64,000 nt of DNA, taken from Haematococcus lacustris. Lineage: Eukaryota; Chlorophyta; Chlorophyceae; Chlamydomonadales; Haematococcaceae. Shown here piece after piece: positions 42,695 through 52,718 of this stretch. The notes below the pieces were generated by a model that was not told the DNA's origin, made no database searches, and saw nothing but the letters and a program-made list of their open reading frames with translations. The stretch's first letter is position 1. Each line of letters opens with the position of its first letter. The stretch spans positions 5,065,278 through 5,129,277 of the forward strand of contig JASKMD010000017.1 of the NCBI GenBank assembly GCA_030144725.1, in the 5' to 3' direction. The position numbers were made by a program, and so were the translations under genes.

Positions 42695-45600
42695 ATGGCA
42701 CAAATGCCAGCACCACAGACGCATCATCACCACCATCCCTGGCGGGCCACGCGGACCACAACACCCACGCGATGCCCCGCACGATTGCACGCCTTGCCTG
42801 ACAAACAGGCCCCGTGCCTCGCAACGCGGAGAGACACCCTGCGTGCGGCGATCGTGGGGCTAGCACTTCTGCGGTTGCCGCGACATGCTGGGGCCCAGGA
42901 GCTCGGAGATGCGGAAGAGCTGCGCGCTCTGGAGGCGCGTAACCGTGGCGTCGCACCCAGCTCCCACGGTGCCGCAACCAGCCCAGCTGCCCAGCTAGCC
43001 CATCAGGCCCCATGCTGTGCTGTAGGCTACCCCACCTGACCTTACGCAACACATGATCCATATGTACTGCCCTGTGTGGTGTGCAGGACCAGGCTTTTGA
43101 GGCGTACAGCAACAGGGAATTCCAGGTGAGTGCCCACACATGTGACACATGGCCCCGTGTCACGATGCGTGGCACTGAGGATGGGTTTGTGTCTTACAGC
43201 CCCGACACACTGCCACAAGCCAGCTCCAGTACCGGCATTGCTGCACACGCGCCACAACATCCACCTGGTGCACCCAGACTTGATCTTTAGGGAGTTACAG
43301 TGGCAGCTACAGCTAGCAAGTGCATGGCCCTTCATGGCCTCACCGTGGTGCTCAGGCCCAGCACCCAGCCCATACCTGCTGTGTAGGCCCTTGGTCAAGG
43401 AAGGCATTGGGGTGTGATTATGTCGCTGCAAGGGACGGTGAAGTCAAGGCTTTAGCAAGCAGCAGTGCCTTGACCTGGCCTTCCCTGGCCTGGCCTTGAT
43501 GTGCTGTGCAGGACACAAGTGACTTGCTGACAGAGATTATGGCACGCGACCCCAGCAGCCCTAGGTGGCGGGAGATGCGCGCCCAGGTGCCTGCCTGCCT
43601 GCAGCTAGCGCTCAGGCCGTGACAGCCTCCATGCCCCTGACCAGTGCTGGGCGATTCGCCAAAGACGCGTTACTCAGCGTAATAAAAGACATCAAAACAA
43701 GGATTATTTATTACTTTTAATGTAAAATTATTTATTGATTATTTCACTTAAATCGCAAAAATCATCAACTAACTCTATAAAATTACACCTAGGCTAGGCT
43801 GTAGCCCCACACTCTAGCCCTAGTGGGTCAGCATGCAACAGGCTGGGCTGTAGCTCAAGACCCTAGCCCTAGTGGGTCAGCATGCAACAGGCTGGGCTGT
43901 AGCCTCATACCCTAGCCCTAGTGGGTCAGCATGCAACAGGGCTGGGCTGTAGCCCCACACCCTAGCCCTAGTGGGTCAGCATGCTGTAGCCCTAGCCCTG
44001 TGCCCTAGGTAACGGCCCCTGGCAGATGCCCCAGCCATCCAGTAATCAATGGCCTCTTTGTAGGGGAACGTATGGAGGGTGAAGGTCTTGTCAAGGTACA
44101 CACGCAAAGTGCTGGACAGGTTGGCACTGAGGCTGTTGCTCCTCTCGTCCCTGATGAAGTTCTGCGATGGCTGTGGTGAGCAGCCGCCCGCTTTGGGGTT
44201 TGCGAAAGATGGGATACATTGTTGAGGGATAAGTAATAAGCGGAGTACCAAACGGGCGGTGGAGCTATTACCGATGTAATAAAGTCCACTCATTTCGAGG
44301 ACAGATTTTTCGACTTATTACCGTTTTTGGCGCTGGATTATTACCGACTTATTACATTATTACCCAATCGCCCAGCACTGCCCCTGACTCATCCCTACCC
44401 CCTACAAAGCACCATGCTCTCATACCTCTCCATGCGCTCATGTGAATCACTGTTGTTACGGATACAGGCGACAGCCATGAGTCGCAACAGCCAACAGCAT
44501 GCCACTCCTGTGTCACACCTGCTGTGTGACACCCTCCCTCAGCCCCAGCAGCACCAGCCTCAGCAGCACCAGCAGAGCTGCACCCTCACCCGCCTTGAAG
44601 CCCTGGTCTGCCCCTGCAGGTGCTGGTGGACGGCAAGAACTTCCAGGCAGCGCTGGGCGACTTTGAGGCCGCACTGCAGCTGACGCCTGAGGGCGAGCTG
44701 GCAGCGCAGGCCCGGCTGCTGGCTGGCCGGGCTCTGGCCCTGGAGGGTTTGGCCGACTGGGATGCGGCGCTGAGGGACTACGAGCAGGCCCTGCAGCTGG
44801 CGCAGCAGGCGGGGTGAGGCCACACAGCACGGCTTAGCGCTGAACACACCGGGCAGGCCCCTCACTAGCAGGCCCTGCCCTGCCCTAGCCCTAGCCCTAG
44901 CCCTAGCCCTAGCCCTAGCCCTAGCCCTAGCCCTAGCCCTAGCCCTAGCCCTAGCCCTAGCCCTAGCCCTAGCCCTAGCCCTAGCCCTAGCCCTAGCCCT
45001 AGCCCTAGCCCTAGCCCTAGCCCTAGCCCTAGCCCTAGCCCTAGCCCTAGCCCTAGCCCTAGCCCTAGCCCTAGCCCTAGCCCTAGCCCTAGCCCTAGCC
45101 CTGAGCAGGCTCCTGACGTATTATATGCCCACATCTGGCATGTAAGCAGCTAGGGTGTGTGGTGCTCGTTTGATGGGGTAGGTGCCTGGCTGCTGCTTTG
45201 CCTCTGGCTGCCTTGTTTTGCGGGTCTGACTGGGCTTCATTGCCTGCAGCACAGGCACTGTGAAGATGCCAGTGGTGGCGCTTAGTCATCTGGTGCCCTT
45301 CCCCTGGGCCAGGTTGATAGTGCAGCTGAGTCCGGCCTGAGCCAGGCCTGAGTCTTGCCTGAGCCAGGCTGGGGCCCTGCCTGGCACAGCCATGCAGACC
45401 ATGTGCTGCCTTGCCGTGGCTGCAGGGAGTCCCCTGACCCGTATGTCATCAACAGCAGAGGCAACTGCTACAACTCCCTGGGCCGCTGGCAAGGTGAGCC
45501 TTCGCCAGCAAGCATTATGGGACACGCATGGGCGTGTTTGACAGACGCGCAATGCTCCTGCTGCCCCTGCTGAACATGCATGGCCGCCCCTCACCAGCTG

Positions 45601-47302
45601 CCTGCAGGCCGTGGTGCCCAGAGTCAGGCAGACGCAGTGCCCAGGGGCTGGCCGCAGTAGGGTGGCCGCTGCCACAGCCCAAGGCACCCAGGAGCCTTAG
45701 ACGTCAAAGCACAGCATCGGTGGCACCATCAATGTCAACCCTCCCTTACCTTCCAGCGCTCGCCACACCGCACCCACCACCCGCGTTGGGATGCGTTGGG
45801 ATGCTGTCAGTGTCATGTTTTCCTGGACTGCCCAGTGTCAGGCGGACAGTGACAGTGCAGGGACGCCTGATGTTGGCAGAGTGGCGTGTCAGGGCCAGGG
45901 CATGGGCCCTGCACAGAGGCCCAGGCAGGGTGTGTGGGTGTGGCTGCAGAGGCGCGTGCTGACTACCTCACCAGCAGCCAGCTGTTCCAGCAGGCAAAGG
46001 GCTTCAGGGGCCGAGGAGGGTCCACCACCCAGCGCCTGGACGGTAGGCTGCGTGGGGATGAGGGGTGGCCCAGGGGATGAGGCCACAGAGGGGCTTACAG
46101 CAGTACAGCCCCACACCCAACATGGGGCCTGGAGGCTCCATGTGCACGAGTGTTGCATGTCGCCTGCCAGCCACGCAGTGCTCCTGTCAGGGAAGACCCT
46201 GAGGAGGTTGGCCAGCATCAGGAGGTAGATTAAGCTGGGCTGGGCTGGGCTGGGCTGGGCTGGGCTGGGCTGGGCTGGGCTGGGCTGGGCTGGGCTGGGC
46301 TGGGCTGGGCTGGGCTGGGCTGGGCTGGGCTGGGCTGGGCTGGGCTGGGATGGGCTGGGCTGGGCTGGGCTGGGCTGGGCTGGGCTGGGCTGGGCTGGGC
46401 TGGGCTGGGCTGGGCTGGGCTGGGCTGGGCTGGGCTGGGCTGGGCTGGGCTGGGCTGGGCTGGGCCGGGCTGGGCCTGCACCTGTCCTGCACTGCCCTGC
46501 CCTGACCGCCAGGTGCCATCTTCAGTGCCAGCAATGCGGCCCTCATGCTCGCCCAGATGGGTGATGAGGCAGGAGCCACCAGGGAGGTGAGCGGGGATGC
46601 AGCGCCATTAACCACCTTAACCACCACCTCAAGAACAACCCACCATGTGCCCACCCTTTGCTGGCGCCACACACCCGTCCTCAGCCACTGTGGCCCCCAA
46701 CACGACTGGCCTGCAGCCTACTGGCCGGGGTGCACACTGCTGCAGATGGAGCGCATCGCTCGCCGTGCTCCCGGCAGTGCGGACATGCGCGCCGCCCTCG
46801 CTGCCCTGTACTTTGCGCAAGGCCGTGTGGCCAGTGCAGAGGATCAGTGGGACTGGGCCTGCACCAAGATCTCAGTAGGCTGCGCCAAGTACCGCGACAG
46901 GGACTGGCTGGTGCGCATCAGGCGATGGCCGCCCCTCATGGCTGACCGCATGCAGGCAAGTGCCAGCAATGTGGCACGGCCTATGTTGGGCTGCTGGCCT
47001 CCTTACCTGCCGGCCCCCTCGCCCGCCAGTCTATCTGCCTGTCTGCCTCCCTGCTCGCCCTCATGCCCGGCTGCCTGCCAGCCTGTTTGCTCGTTAGGGT
47101 CCAGCTCCATGGCCATGGCTCTGGCTCACCCCTTGCTGGATGGCACATGAATAGTGAGTAGGGTAAGGGAGGCGGCGCTTAGACAACACAGCCCCGGCTC
47201 AGTCGCAGGGGATGTGTGTGCTGGTGACCGCAGGCCTTCCTCAGCCTCAATGCCCAGGAGAAGGTCCAGCCGCAGGGCAGTGGGCTGTCACAGCTTGTTT
47301 AG
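42695..47302 (+). CDS. TPR-repeat protein, probably plastid/thylakoid-targeted (9 exons)
   Basis: Exons 2-9 join in frame: 43087-43125 ([13 protein letters not shown]), 43512-43586 ([20 protein letters not shown]), 44620-44813 ([20 protein letters not shown]), 45426-45493 ([20 protein letters not shown]), 45950-46042 ([18 protein letters not shown]), 46513-46586 ([20 protein letters not shown]), 46746-46955 ([42 protein letters not shown] donor) and 47234-47302. Exon 1 starts at ATG 42695 and carries a His/Arg/Thr-rich leader plus [20 protein letters not shown], like a bipartite lumen signal; its donor near 42,945 is unresolved. TPR helices suggest a protein-protein assembly role. It resembles a conserved TPR family of plant plastids; the exact function is unknown. 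Introns host a hAT element and two G/C-rich arrays. Confidence 0.72.
43642..44380. mobile_element. 739-bp hAT-like element with perfect 8-bp target duplication
   Basis: The termini are CAGTGCTGGGCGATT and AATCGCCCAGCACTG. CCCCTGAC is duplicated at 43634-43641 and 44381-44388. The interior has an AT-rich ATTATTTATT block and tandem repeats, and no transposase. It lies in an intron of the TPR gene, and excision would restore a continuous intron. Confidence 0.9.
43790..43995. repeat. Tandem repeat inside the hAT-like element
   Basis: About four units of 45-60 bp containing CCTAGCCCTAGTGGGTCAGC and ATGCAACAGGCTGGGCTGTA. It includes the CCCTAG word that forms the large array 900 bp downstream. 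Confidence 0.8.
44883..45098. repeat. (CCCTAG)36 hexamer array in a TPR-gene intron
   Basis: 36 perfect copies over 216 bases, beginning 70 bases after the donor at 44813. It is telomere-like in composition but not the TTTAGGG/TTTTAGGG plant or algal telomere unit. Confidence 0.93.
46234..46474. repeat. (GGGCT)n pentamer array in a TPR-gene intron
   Basis: About 48 units over 241 bases with one GGGAT and one GGGCC variant, located between exons 6 and 7 and ending 38 bases before the acceptor. It is G-rich on the sense strand. Confidence 0.92.
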
Positions 47303-47384
47303 AAAAACAAGTCTCTGTCATCTATGGGATGCATGCTTCTTGCTGGTATAAGTATCGGCTGCTAGTGCTGGCGCGTCATGTGCT

Positions 47385-47389
47385 TGTAA
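47385..47389 (+). terminator. TGTAA polyadenylation signal of the TPR gene
   Basis: TGTAA lies 83 bases after the stop codon. This pentamer is the established polyadenylation signal in chlorophycean nuclear genes. Confidence 0.6.
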
Positions 47390-47650
47390 AAGTCCTAGTA
47401 GTTTACACAGGCTGTTGGCCATGGCACAGTATGGCGCCCTCACACAGGATGGTGGCTGTATGGCTGCCAATCCTTGTGGGCTGCTAACCCCAAGTGTCCC
47501 TTGGGGGGTGGGGAGTGAGAGACCAGAGATTGCACCGCTTGCTTACATTGGGCCATGGGCCATGGTGGGATAAATATCACTCAATGAATCTCACAGGAAA
47601 CCCAAGTTGCTTGAAAAAGGCCACCGCCCGTCGTAATGCACATCGCGTGA

Positions 47651-50600
47651 TGGCTAAGAAGAAGCGGAAGGGCAGTGACAAGAAGAAGAAAGACCCGGGA
47701 AAGAAAGTGAAATGTCCGAAGCCGACTGCGTTATGAGTTACGAGTTGTGTATTGACCCGTCGCTCCTGTTGGTTCCGTTGCAGCGTCTCGTTGCCCTCGA
47801 AGGAAACAACGACAGGAGCGTCGGGATGGCTGGGGAACGAAAAGACGTCAAGTGAGTTGCCGCCCCGCCTTGTGTGCCCCCGCACTGTTTGTGTCCCCCG
47901 CATCGTGTCTTGGCCTGTCAAAGTGGCCTGTCAAAAGGTGATAAATGTGCTTGTCCGCAGGTAATCAAGGTCCCGGGTGGCGCTGTGCTGCGCGGGTGCA
48001 AAAATACGTTGATTGCGCACTTCCAGTCATCACTTCACTGTTTGTGCTCCGGATCTTTTTTACCTGCCTGGTGGGCTACCCCACCACGGGCTTCCCCGGC
48101 GCCACTGAGCCTCCAGCCGTGCAGCCCCCCTTAGCCCCTGATGCACCCCCCCTACCCCCACTCCCCCCACGTGCCCCTGCCCAGCCTACTCCTGCCCAGC
48201 CTGCCAGCATGGAGTGGGACTGTGACTCTGACCCCGAGTCAGACTGTGACTCTGAGCCGGAGTCACAGTCAGACTCGGAGTCAGAGTCTGAGCCTCAGCC
48301 AGTCACGCAGCCCACCCCAAGGCGTTGCAGCGCCCGTTTGGCAGCAGCACACACAGGGCCTCCCCTGCCCCTTGATTGCGAGGACCCAGTGATGCTGAGG
48401 CAACTAAACGAATTCTGCTTACTCTTTGCCAACCCGAACTTCAAGAATGTCTACAACCAGCTGCAGCGCCGCCTTGTGCGCAAAGGGCAGCGCCGCCACC
48501 CCATGCTCATGCCAGGCTTTGAGGACCCCAGCAACCAGGAGCTGCTGGCCAAGCTGCAGGAGCTGGTCAGCATCGATATGAGAGGTGACAACACCATAGG
48601 AGCGCACTCCATGCAGCTAGCGGTCGCCATGCAGCAGCACTACACTAACCCAGGCAAATGATGGTGGTGCATGGAATCTGCCCTGCCCTGCCCCTGCCCC
48701 TGCCCCTGCCCCTGCCCCTGCCCCTGCCCCTGCCCCTGCCCCTGCCCCTGCCCCTGCCCCTGCCCCTGCCCCTGCCCCTGCCCCTGCCCCTGCCCCTGCC
48801 CCTGCCCCTGCCCCTGCCCCTGCCCCTGCCCCTGCCCCTGCCCCTGCCCCTGCCCCTGCCCCTGACCCTGACCCTGACCCTGACCCTGACCCTGACCCTG
48901 ACCCTGACCCTGACCCTGACCCTGACCCTGACCCTGACCTGACCTGACCTGACCTGCAGAGCTGCAGGCCGCCACCCTGGACAAGGAGCATGTGGCTGAC
49001 CTGATAGAGGAGGCCAACAAGCACCGCTGTCTGTTGGGCATGAAGAAGCAGGGTTCCTTGCAGGACACCCTGCCCCTGCCCCTGCCCTGCCGCATGCGCC
49101 ATGCAGTGCATGTGTGCCGGTGGCTAGAGCAGTGGCAGCAGCCCCTAACCCCACACGCGCCAGGGCAGCCAAAGCGGGGAAGGAGGCGTTGATTTGGACC
49201 CCGGACCCTGACCTGCCCACCCCTCTTCATTCTCCCCCCCTTGGCCAGGGTGGGGGTGCACTTCATCAAGCTGGACAGCAGAGTGCTGCATGGGGTGTGC
49301 AAGCAGCTAGGGCTGACCAAGGAGCTAGGTGGTTCAACACGGGCAAGCTTCGCAACAAGGGGTTTCAGTTTGAGAGGACTGTAGAGACAGACGGTGTCAG
49401 CGTGTGCGTGCACTACACACGCCCCTTCCCCCCTCCTCCTACCCCACCCCCTGCGGCCAGCAGCAACAGCCGCCCTAGTGCAGCAGCAGCAGCGGCCCAT
49501 GCAGTGGGACTCCCCCACATAGGCAGGGGCATAGCTGAGCAGCGTGAGTTTGTGTTCGATCCAGCCACCCGGGCACTGGAGCAGTTCCTCAAAAATTGGG
49601 GTTGGCATCGACCCCGGCGTCACCCAGGCAGTCAGTGCCGCCTCAGGGGTGTGGAACGAGAGGTCCGGCCAGCTGGTGACAGACCAGCTCCGCCGGTGAA
49701 AGCTGACCAAGGGCCAGGTCAAGCATGGCAGCGGCCTGAACAATGCCCGCCGTGACACTGAGCGGTGGCTGGCTCCTATCAAACCCCACCTCCAGCACCT
49801 GGCAGCAGCAAGCTCAGCTGGCACTTCCCTGGAGGCCAACCTGAAGCACATCACCGTCACCCTGGCCACCTGGGATGCGGTGTGGGAGGTGTACCTGGAC
49901 CCCAAGTGGGCAAGACAGCGGTTGAGGCTGTACAGAGCTCAGGACCGGACACTGGAGCAGTTCTTTAAGAAGGTGAGGGTGGGTGGGTGGGTGGGAGGGT
50001 AAGGGAGTGAGAGGTGGTGGGTTGCTAGGAAGTGAAAGAGGTGTTGACTGTGCCATGCCCTAACCTGGTACCACCATGTCAGCCACCCTGTGTGTGCCTT
50101 GTGTGCATGGCTGCAGTTGGAGGAGGAGATGGCGGAGGTGTCCATGCAGCGCTATGGGCGTCCCAAGCAGCTGGTGGTGTTCTTTGGTGCAGCTGGCATT
50201 GGCACCGGGGGTGCTGATGCGGTGTTGCGGGCCTGCTGCAAGGTGGTGTGCAGGCCCAGGGGCACAGACCAGCTGAGGGGCATGGTGGTGCTTGTGGATA
50301 AGCACCGCACCACCTGGGTTAGCTCAGCAGTGAATGGCAAGCAGCCCTGTGAGGAGCCCTGCAGGCTGGAAGCCCCCAGCAGGGCAGGTAGAACACCGCC
50401 TGGTGCGCCCAGCATGGATCCAGCAGCGTGACCAGCCAGTGCGGGGCCTGATGTGGTGCCCGGTAGTGGGCCCCCACAAGCCCCCACAGGCCCCATGCAG
50501 CAGCCAGGCAGCCACACAGCCAGCAGCCTCAGAGCCTGGGCCCAGCACCCCCCCGCCAGCCAAGCACAACAAGCGCAGCAAGGTTGAGTTGGCAGCTGAG

Positions 50601-50890
50601 CCCACCTAGTACACCCAGCCCACCAAGGGCAAGGAGTACTCAAGGCTGCCAAAGCCAGGCCAGCACCACAGCCAGGCAGGTGGCTGGACAGGGACTGCAA
50701 TGCAGCGCTGAACATGCAGCGCATTGGGGAGAGCAGGTGGCGCACACTAGAGCTGTGCTACTGGCCAAACCAGGGAGCGCTGCCAGCCAAGGGCAAGGAG
50801 TACCCAGGCCTGGGCTGTGAGCGGCTGCGACACAAGCCTCCCAAGGCCCAGCAGCAGAAGCAGCAGCAGCAGCCTGTTGTGGTGCAGTAG
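47651..50890 (+). pseudogene. Fanzor/TnpB-like RuvC nuclease, near full length (copy A6)
   Basis: The start MAKKKRKGSDKKKKDPGKKV is a classic nuclear-localisation-like tract. Then come VIKVPGGAVLRGCKNTLIAH (about 47,960) and an acidic Ser/Asp/Glu/Gln stretch with PLDCEDPVMLRQLNEFCLLF and [17 protein letters not shown] (48,365-48,575). After the repeat intron come [39 protein letters not shown] (about 49,370), [18 protein letters not shown] (about 49,600), [60 protein letters not shown] (about 50,170), [17 protein letters not shown] (about 50,300) and [14 protein letters not shown] (about 50,690). Defects: a TGA after LVTDQLRR, several frameshifts, and Lys in place of the RuvC-II Glu. This copy shows the family's domain order best. 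Confidence 0.78.
48683..48955. repeat. (CCCCTG)n passing into (ACCCTG)n and (ACCTG)n, inside Fanzor copy A6
   Basis: About 29 CCCCTG units switch at about 48,864 to about 12 ACCCTG units and then ACCTG. Copy A2 has a shorter ACCTG run at the same place (23,945-23,980). The array therefore grew within a Fanzor intron or linker. Confidence 0.9.
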
Positions 50891-51118
50891 TGTGTGTTCC
50901 AATTTGAGCTGTCATCAGCTTACTTTAGTGCATGTTTGTCATGCCAACTCTAGACTATAGCCCTCGCGGTCAGGCAATAGTGTAGGTGGTAAGCACTCAT
51001 GCATCATGTCCATGGGTATACTCCACACAGCCCCTTTGAGTCGTACCGCTAGTGGTCCCTAATGGTCATCAGTGGCCCGGCTTCTATGGAGGCCCTAGTG
51101 AAGGACAAGGGGGCTGAT

Positions 51119-52178
51119 GCACAACTCATCTGGCCACCACTTCGCCTGGCTGTCTGTTGGTCAGACCCTCCCAACTCTGAGAAAGCCATGTACACAACCT
51201 TGTCATGCATGTCCCGGTGCCGAGACGTGTGCGATTGGCGTAGCACCGTGCGGCATGCGATGACCGCTTAGTCTGCTATACGTCCGTAATGCCAGGAACC
51301 CCGTAAACGAAAAAAGTGCGCCCACCAATCAGCCGGTCGCTCTCACCACATCGCGCAGCGCAAGTCAGCTATGGGAGTGCTTCGCAATACCATGGTTGCC
51401 TCCTAACGCTCTAAAGGCAAGTACAGCCGGCGCTTGTGATTCCTCCCGCCTCAATCAACCCGATAGTGTTTCCTGGATGTAGACGCGCACCCAGTTCTTC
51501 TTCTGTGAATGCTTACTCGTTGATGGGCCTAACGCTAAGATATACCTTCCACTTCAAGGTAAACACTGACTGTGCAAGCATGTCCAGCCTACAACAAGCT
51601 TGCTATGTTGCTGTTGTTGAGTATGCCATATGAAGGAGAATGACTTGCCCTTGCTACCGCTCTCAATGTAGACAAAGCATAGGTAACCAGGCAGTTATCC
51701 ACTTCGTGCATAGCTACCCCCATCACCATCTTTGGCTATTGTTGCAGGAGCCCTCTTACTAGCAACACCACCACCACCACTACCACCTCCACCATTACCT
51801 CCTAGCCTACCACCACCACCCAGCCCAGCCCTCCTACTACCCCCCCTCCCTCCCCCCCCCCCCCTTGACATAGCAGCCCTCTCCCTACACTACCCAGCAG
51901 CCAAGAGCAAGCCCCCTCTCCCTGCTACAACTTGCTAGTAAGTTACTTCAACGCAGCATCGCTTTGCCCAAACCTAACGCTCTAAAGGCAAGTACAGTCC
52001 CAGCCTTATAGTTACAGCCATAGAGTTATCCACCGTATGCATGGCTACACCCCTACACCATTGTTGCCAACTGTTGCCAACTGTTGCTTATCCAATCTCA
52101 GCCGCTACCACCACCACCACGATCACCACCACCTCCTAGCCTGCCTCCACCTACCGCTCCAGCTCAGCCAGCCATCCT
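51119..52178. other. Repeat-bearing region without a recognised gene
   Basis: CTAACGCTCTAAAGGCAAGT occurs twice (from 51,403 and 51,974), and neighbouring segments (GTTATCCAC, TGCATAGCTAC/TGCATGGCTAC, ACCATCTTTGGC/ACCATTGTTGCC) are also duplicated, so there is a partial tandem duplication. Proline-coding CCACCACC tracts lie at 51,760-51,870 and 52,105-52,170. No coding call is made. Confidence 0.45.
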
Positions 52179-52718
52179 ATGGGTGGTCTCAGCAAACGCA
52201 CCAAGGCCGGTAGGGCCAACCGTGCTCTGGGGCATGCTCTTGCGGCAGCAGCTCAGCAACAGCAAACTCTCATGTCTGCTGCCACAGAGGCAGCTGCTGC
52301 CACAGAGGCAGAACTTGAAGAGGCCAGATCTCAGCTTCGCTCATGCCAGAGTGTGAACATGCGCACCGCCACCGACCTGCAAGTGTGCCAAGAGCAATTG
52401 CACCAGTCCCAGCAAGCGTTGCAGCAGTCTGAGAACGAGGTGCTTGCCTTGCAAGTGTCTTTGCACCGCTGCCGAGCAGAACTTTCAGCTGCAAAACAAG
52501 AGCTGGCAGCATGTAAGCGCAAGGTCAGGAGCATGGGAACCCAGCTGGCGGTCACGCGTGCACCGCAAGCAGCAGCTAGGAGGGCCATGCCCAAGGACGT
52601 GCGAGACAAGATGTCTTGGCTGCACCGCACTCAGGTGTCACTGAACACCTTGAAGCGTTGGCATGGCAGCGGTGCACCACCGTGCACACAAGCAGCCAAC
52701 CCAGCAGCAGCCTTGTAG
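52179..52718 (+). CDS. Small coiled-coil protein (179 aa), function unknown
   Basis: A true ATG opens MGGLSKRTKAGRANRALGHA, a basic start. A long helix follows with heptad spacing (EAAAATEAELEEARSQLRSC, QEQLHQSQQALQQSENEVLA, CRAELSAAKQELAACKRKV). The C-terminus is basic (MPKDVRDKMSWLHRTQVSLN). It lies among repeats and may be a transposon-encoded accessory protein or the last exon of a larger gene. The gene in the 54.6-57.4-kb element has the same layout (basic start, then coiled coil). Confidence 0.45.
   Translation: MGGLSKRTKAGRANRALGHALAAAAQQQQTLMSAATEAAAATEAELEEARSQLRSCQSVNMRTATDLQVCQEQLHQSQQALQQSENEVLALQVSLHRCRAELSAAKQELAACKRKVRSMGTQLAVTRAPQAAARRAMPKDVRDKMSWLHRTQVSLNTLKRWHGSGAPPCTQAANPAAAL

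Larger units (their letters stand above)
47560..51118 (+). mobile_element. Fanzor copy A6: most complete copy, about 3.5 kb
   Basis: Spans a lysine-rich start near 47,651, N-terminal domain pieces, a hexamer-repeat intron, RuvC-I to RuvC-III, the stop at 50888-50890 and a right end that differs from type A after about 51,000. Its outer part (TATACTCCACACAGCCCC, AGTGGTCCCTAATGGTC) matches A5. The left limit is not defined. Confidence 0.75.

Noticed and set aside
44865..45134. CCCTAG array as an internal telomere
   Set aside because: The unit lacks the T/A run of plant or algal telomere repeats (TTTAGGG, TTTTAGGG) and the array lies inside a well-defined intron.
48658..49111. Long Gly/Ala/Gln or Leu/Pro repeat frames over the CCCCTG array
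   Set aside because: Frames generated by a hexamer microsatellite within Fanzor copy A6.
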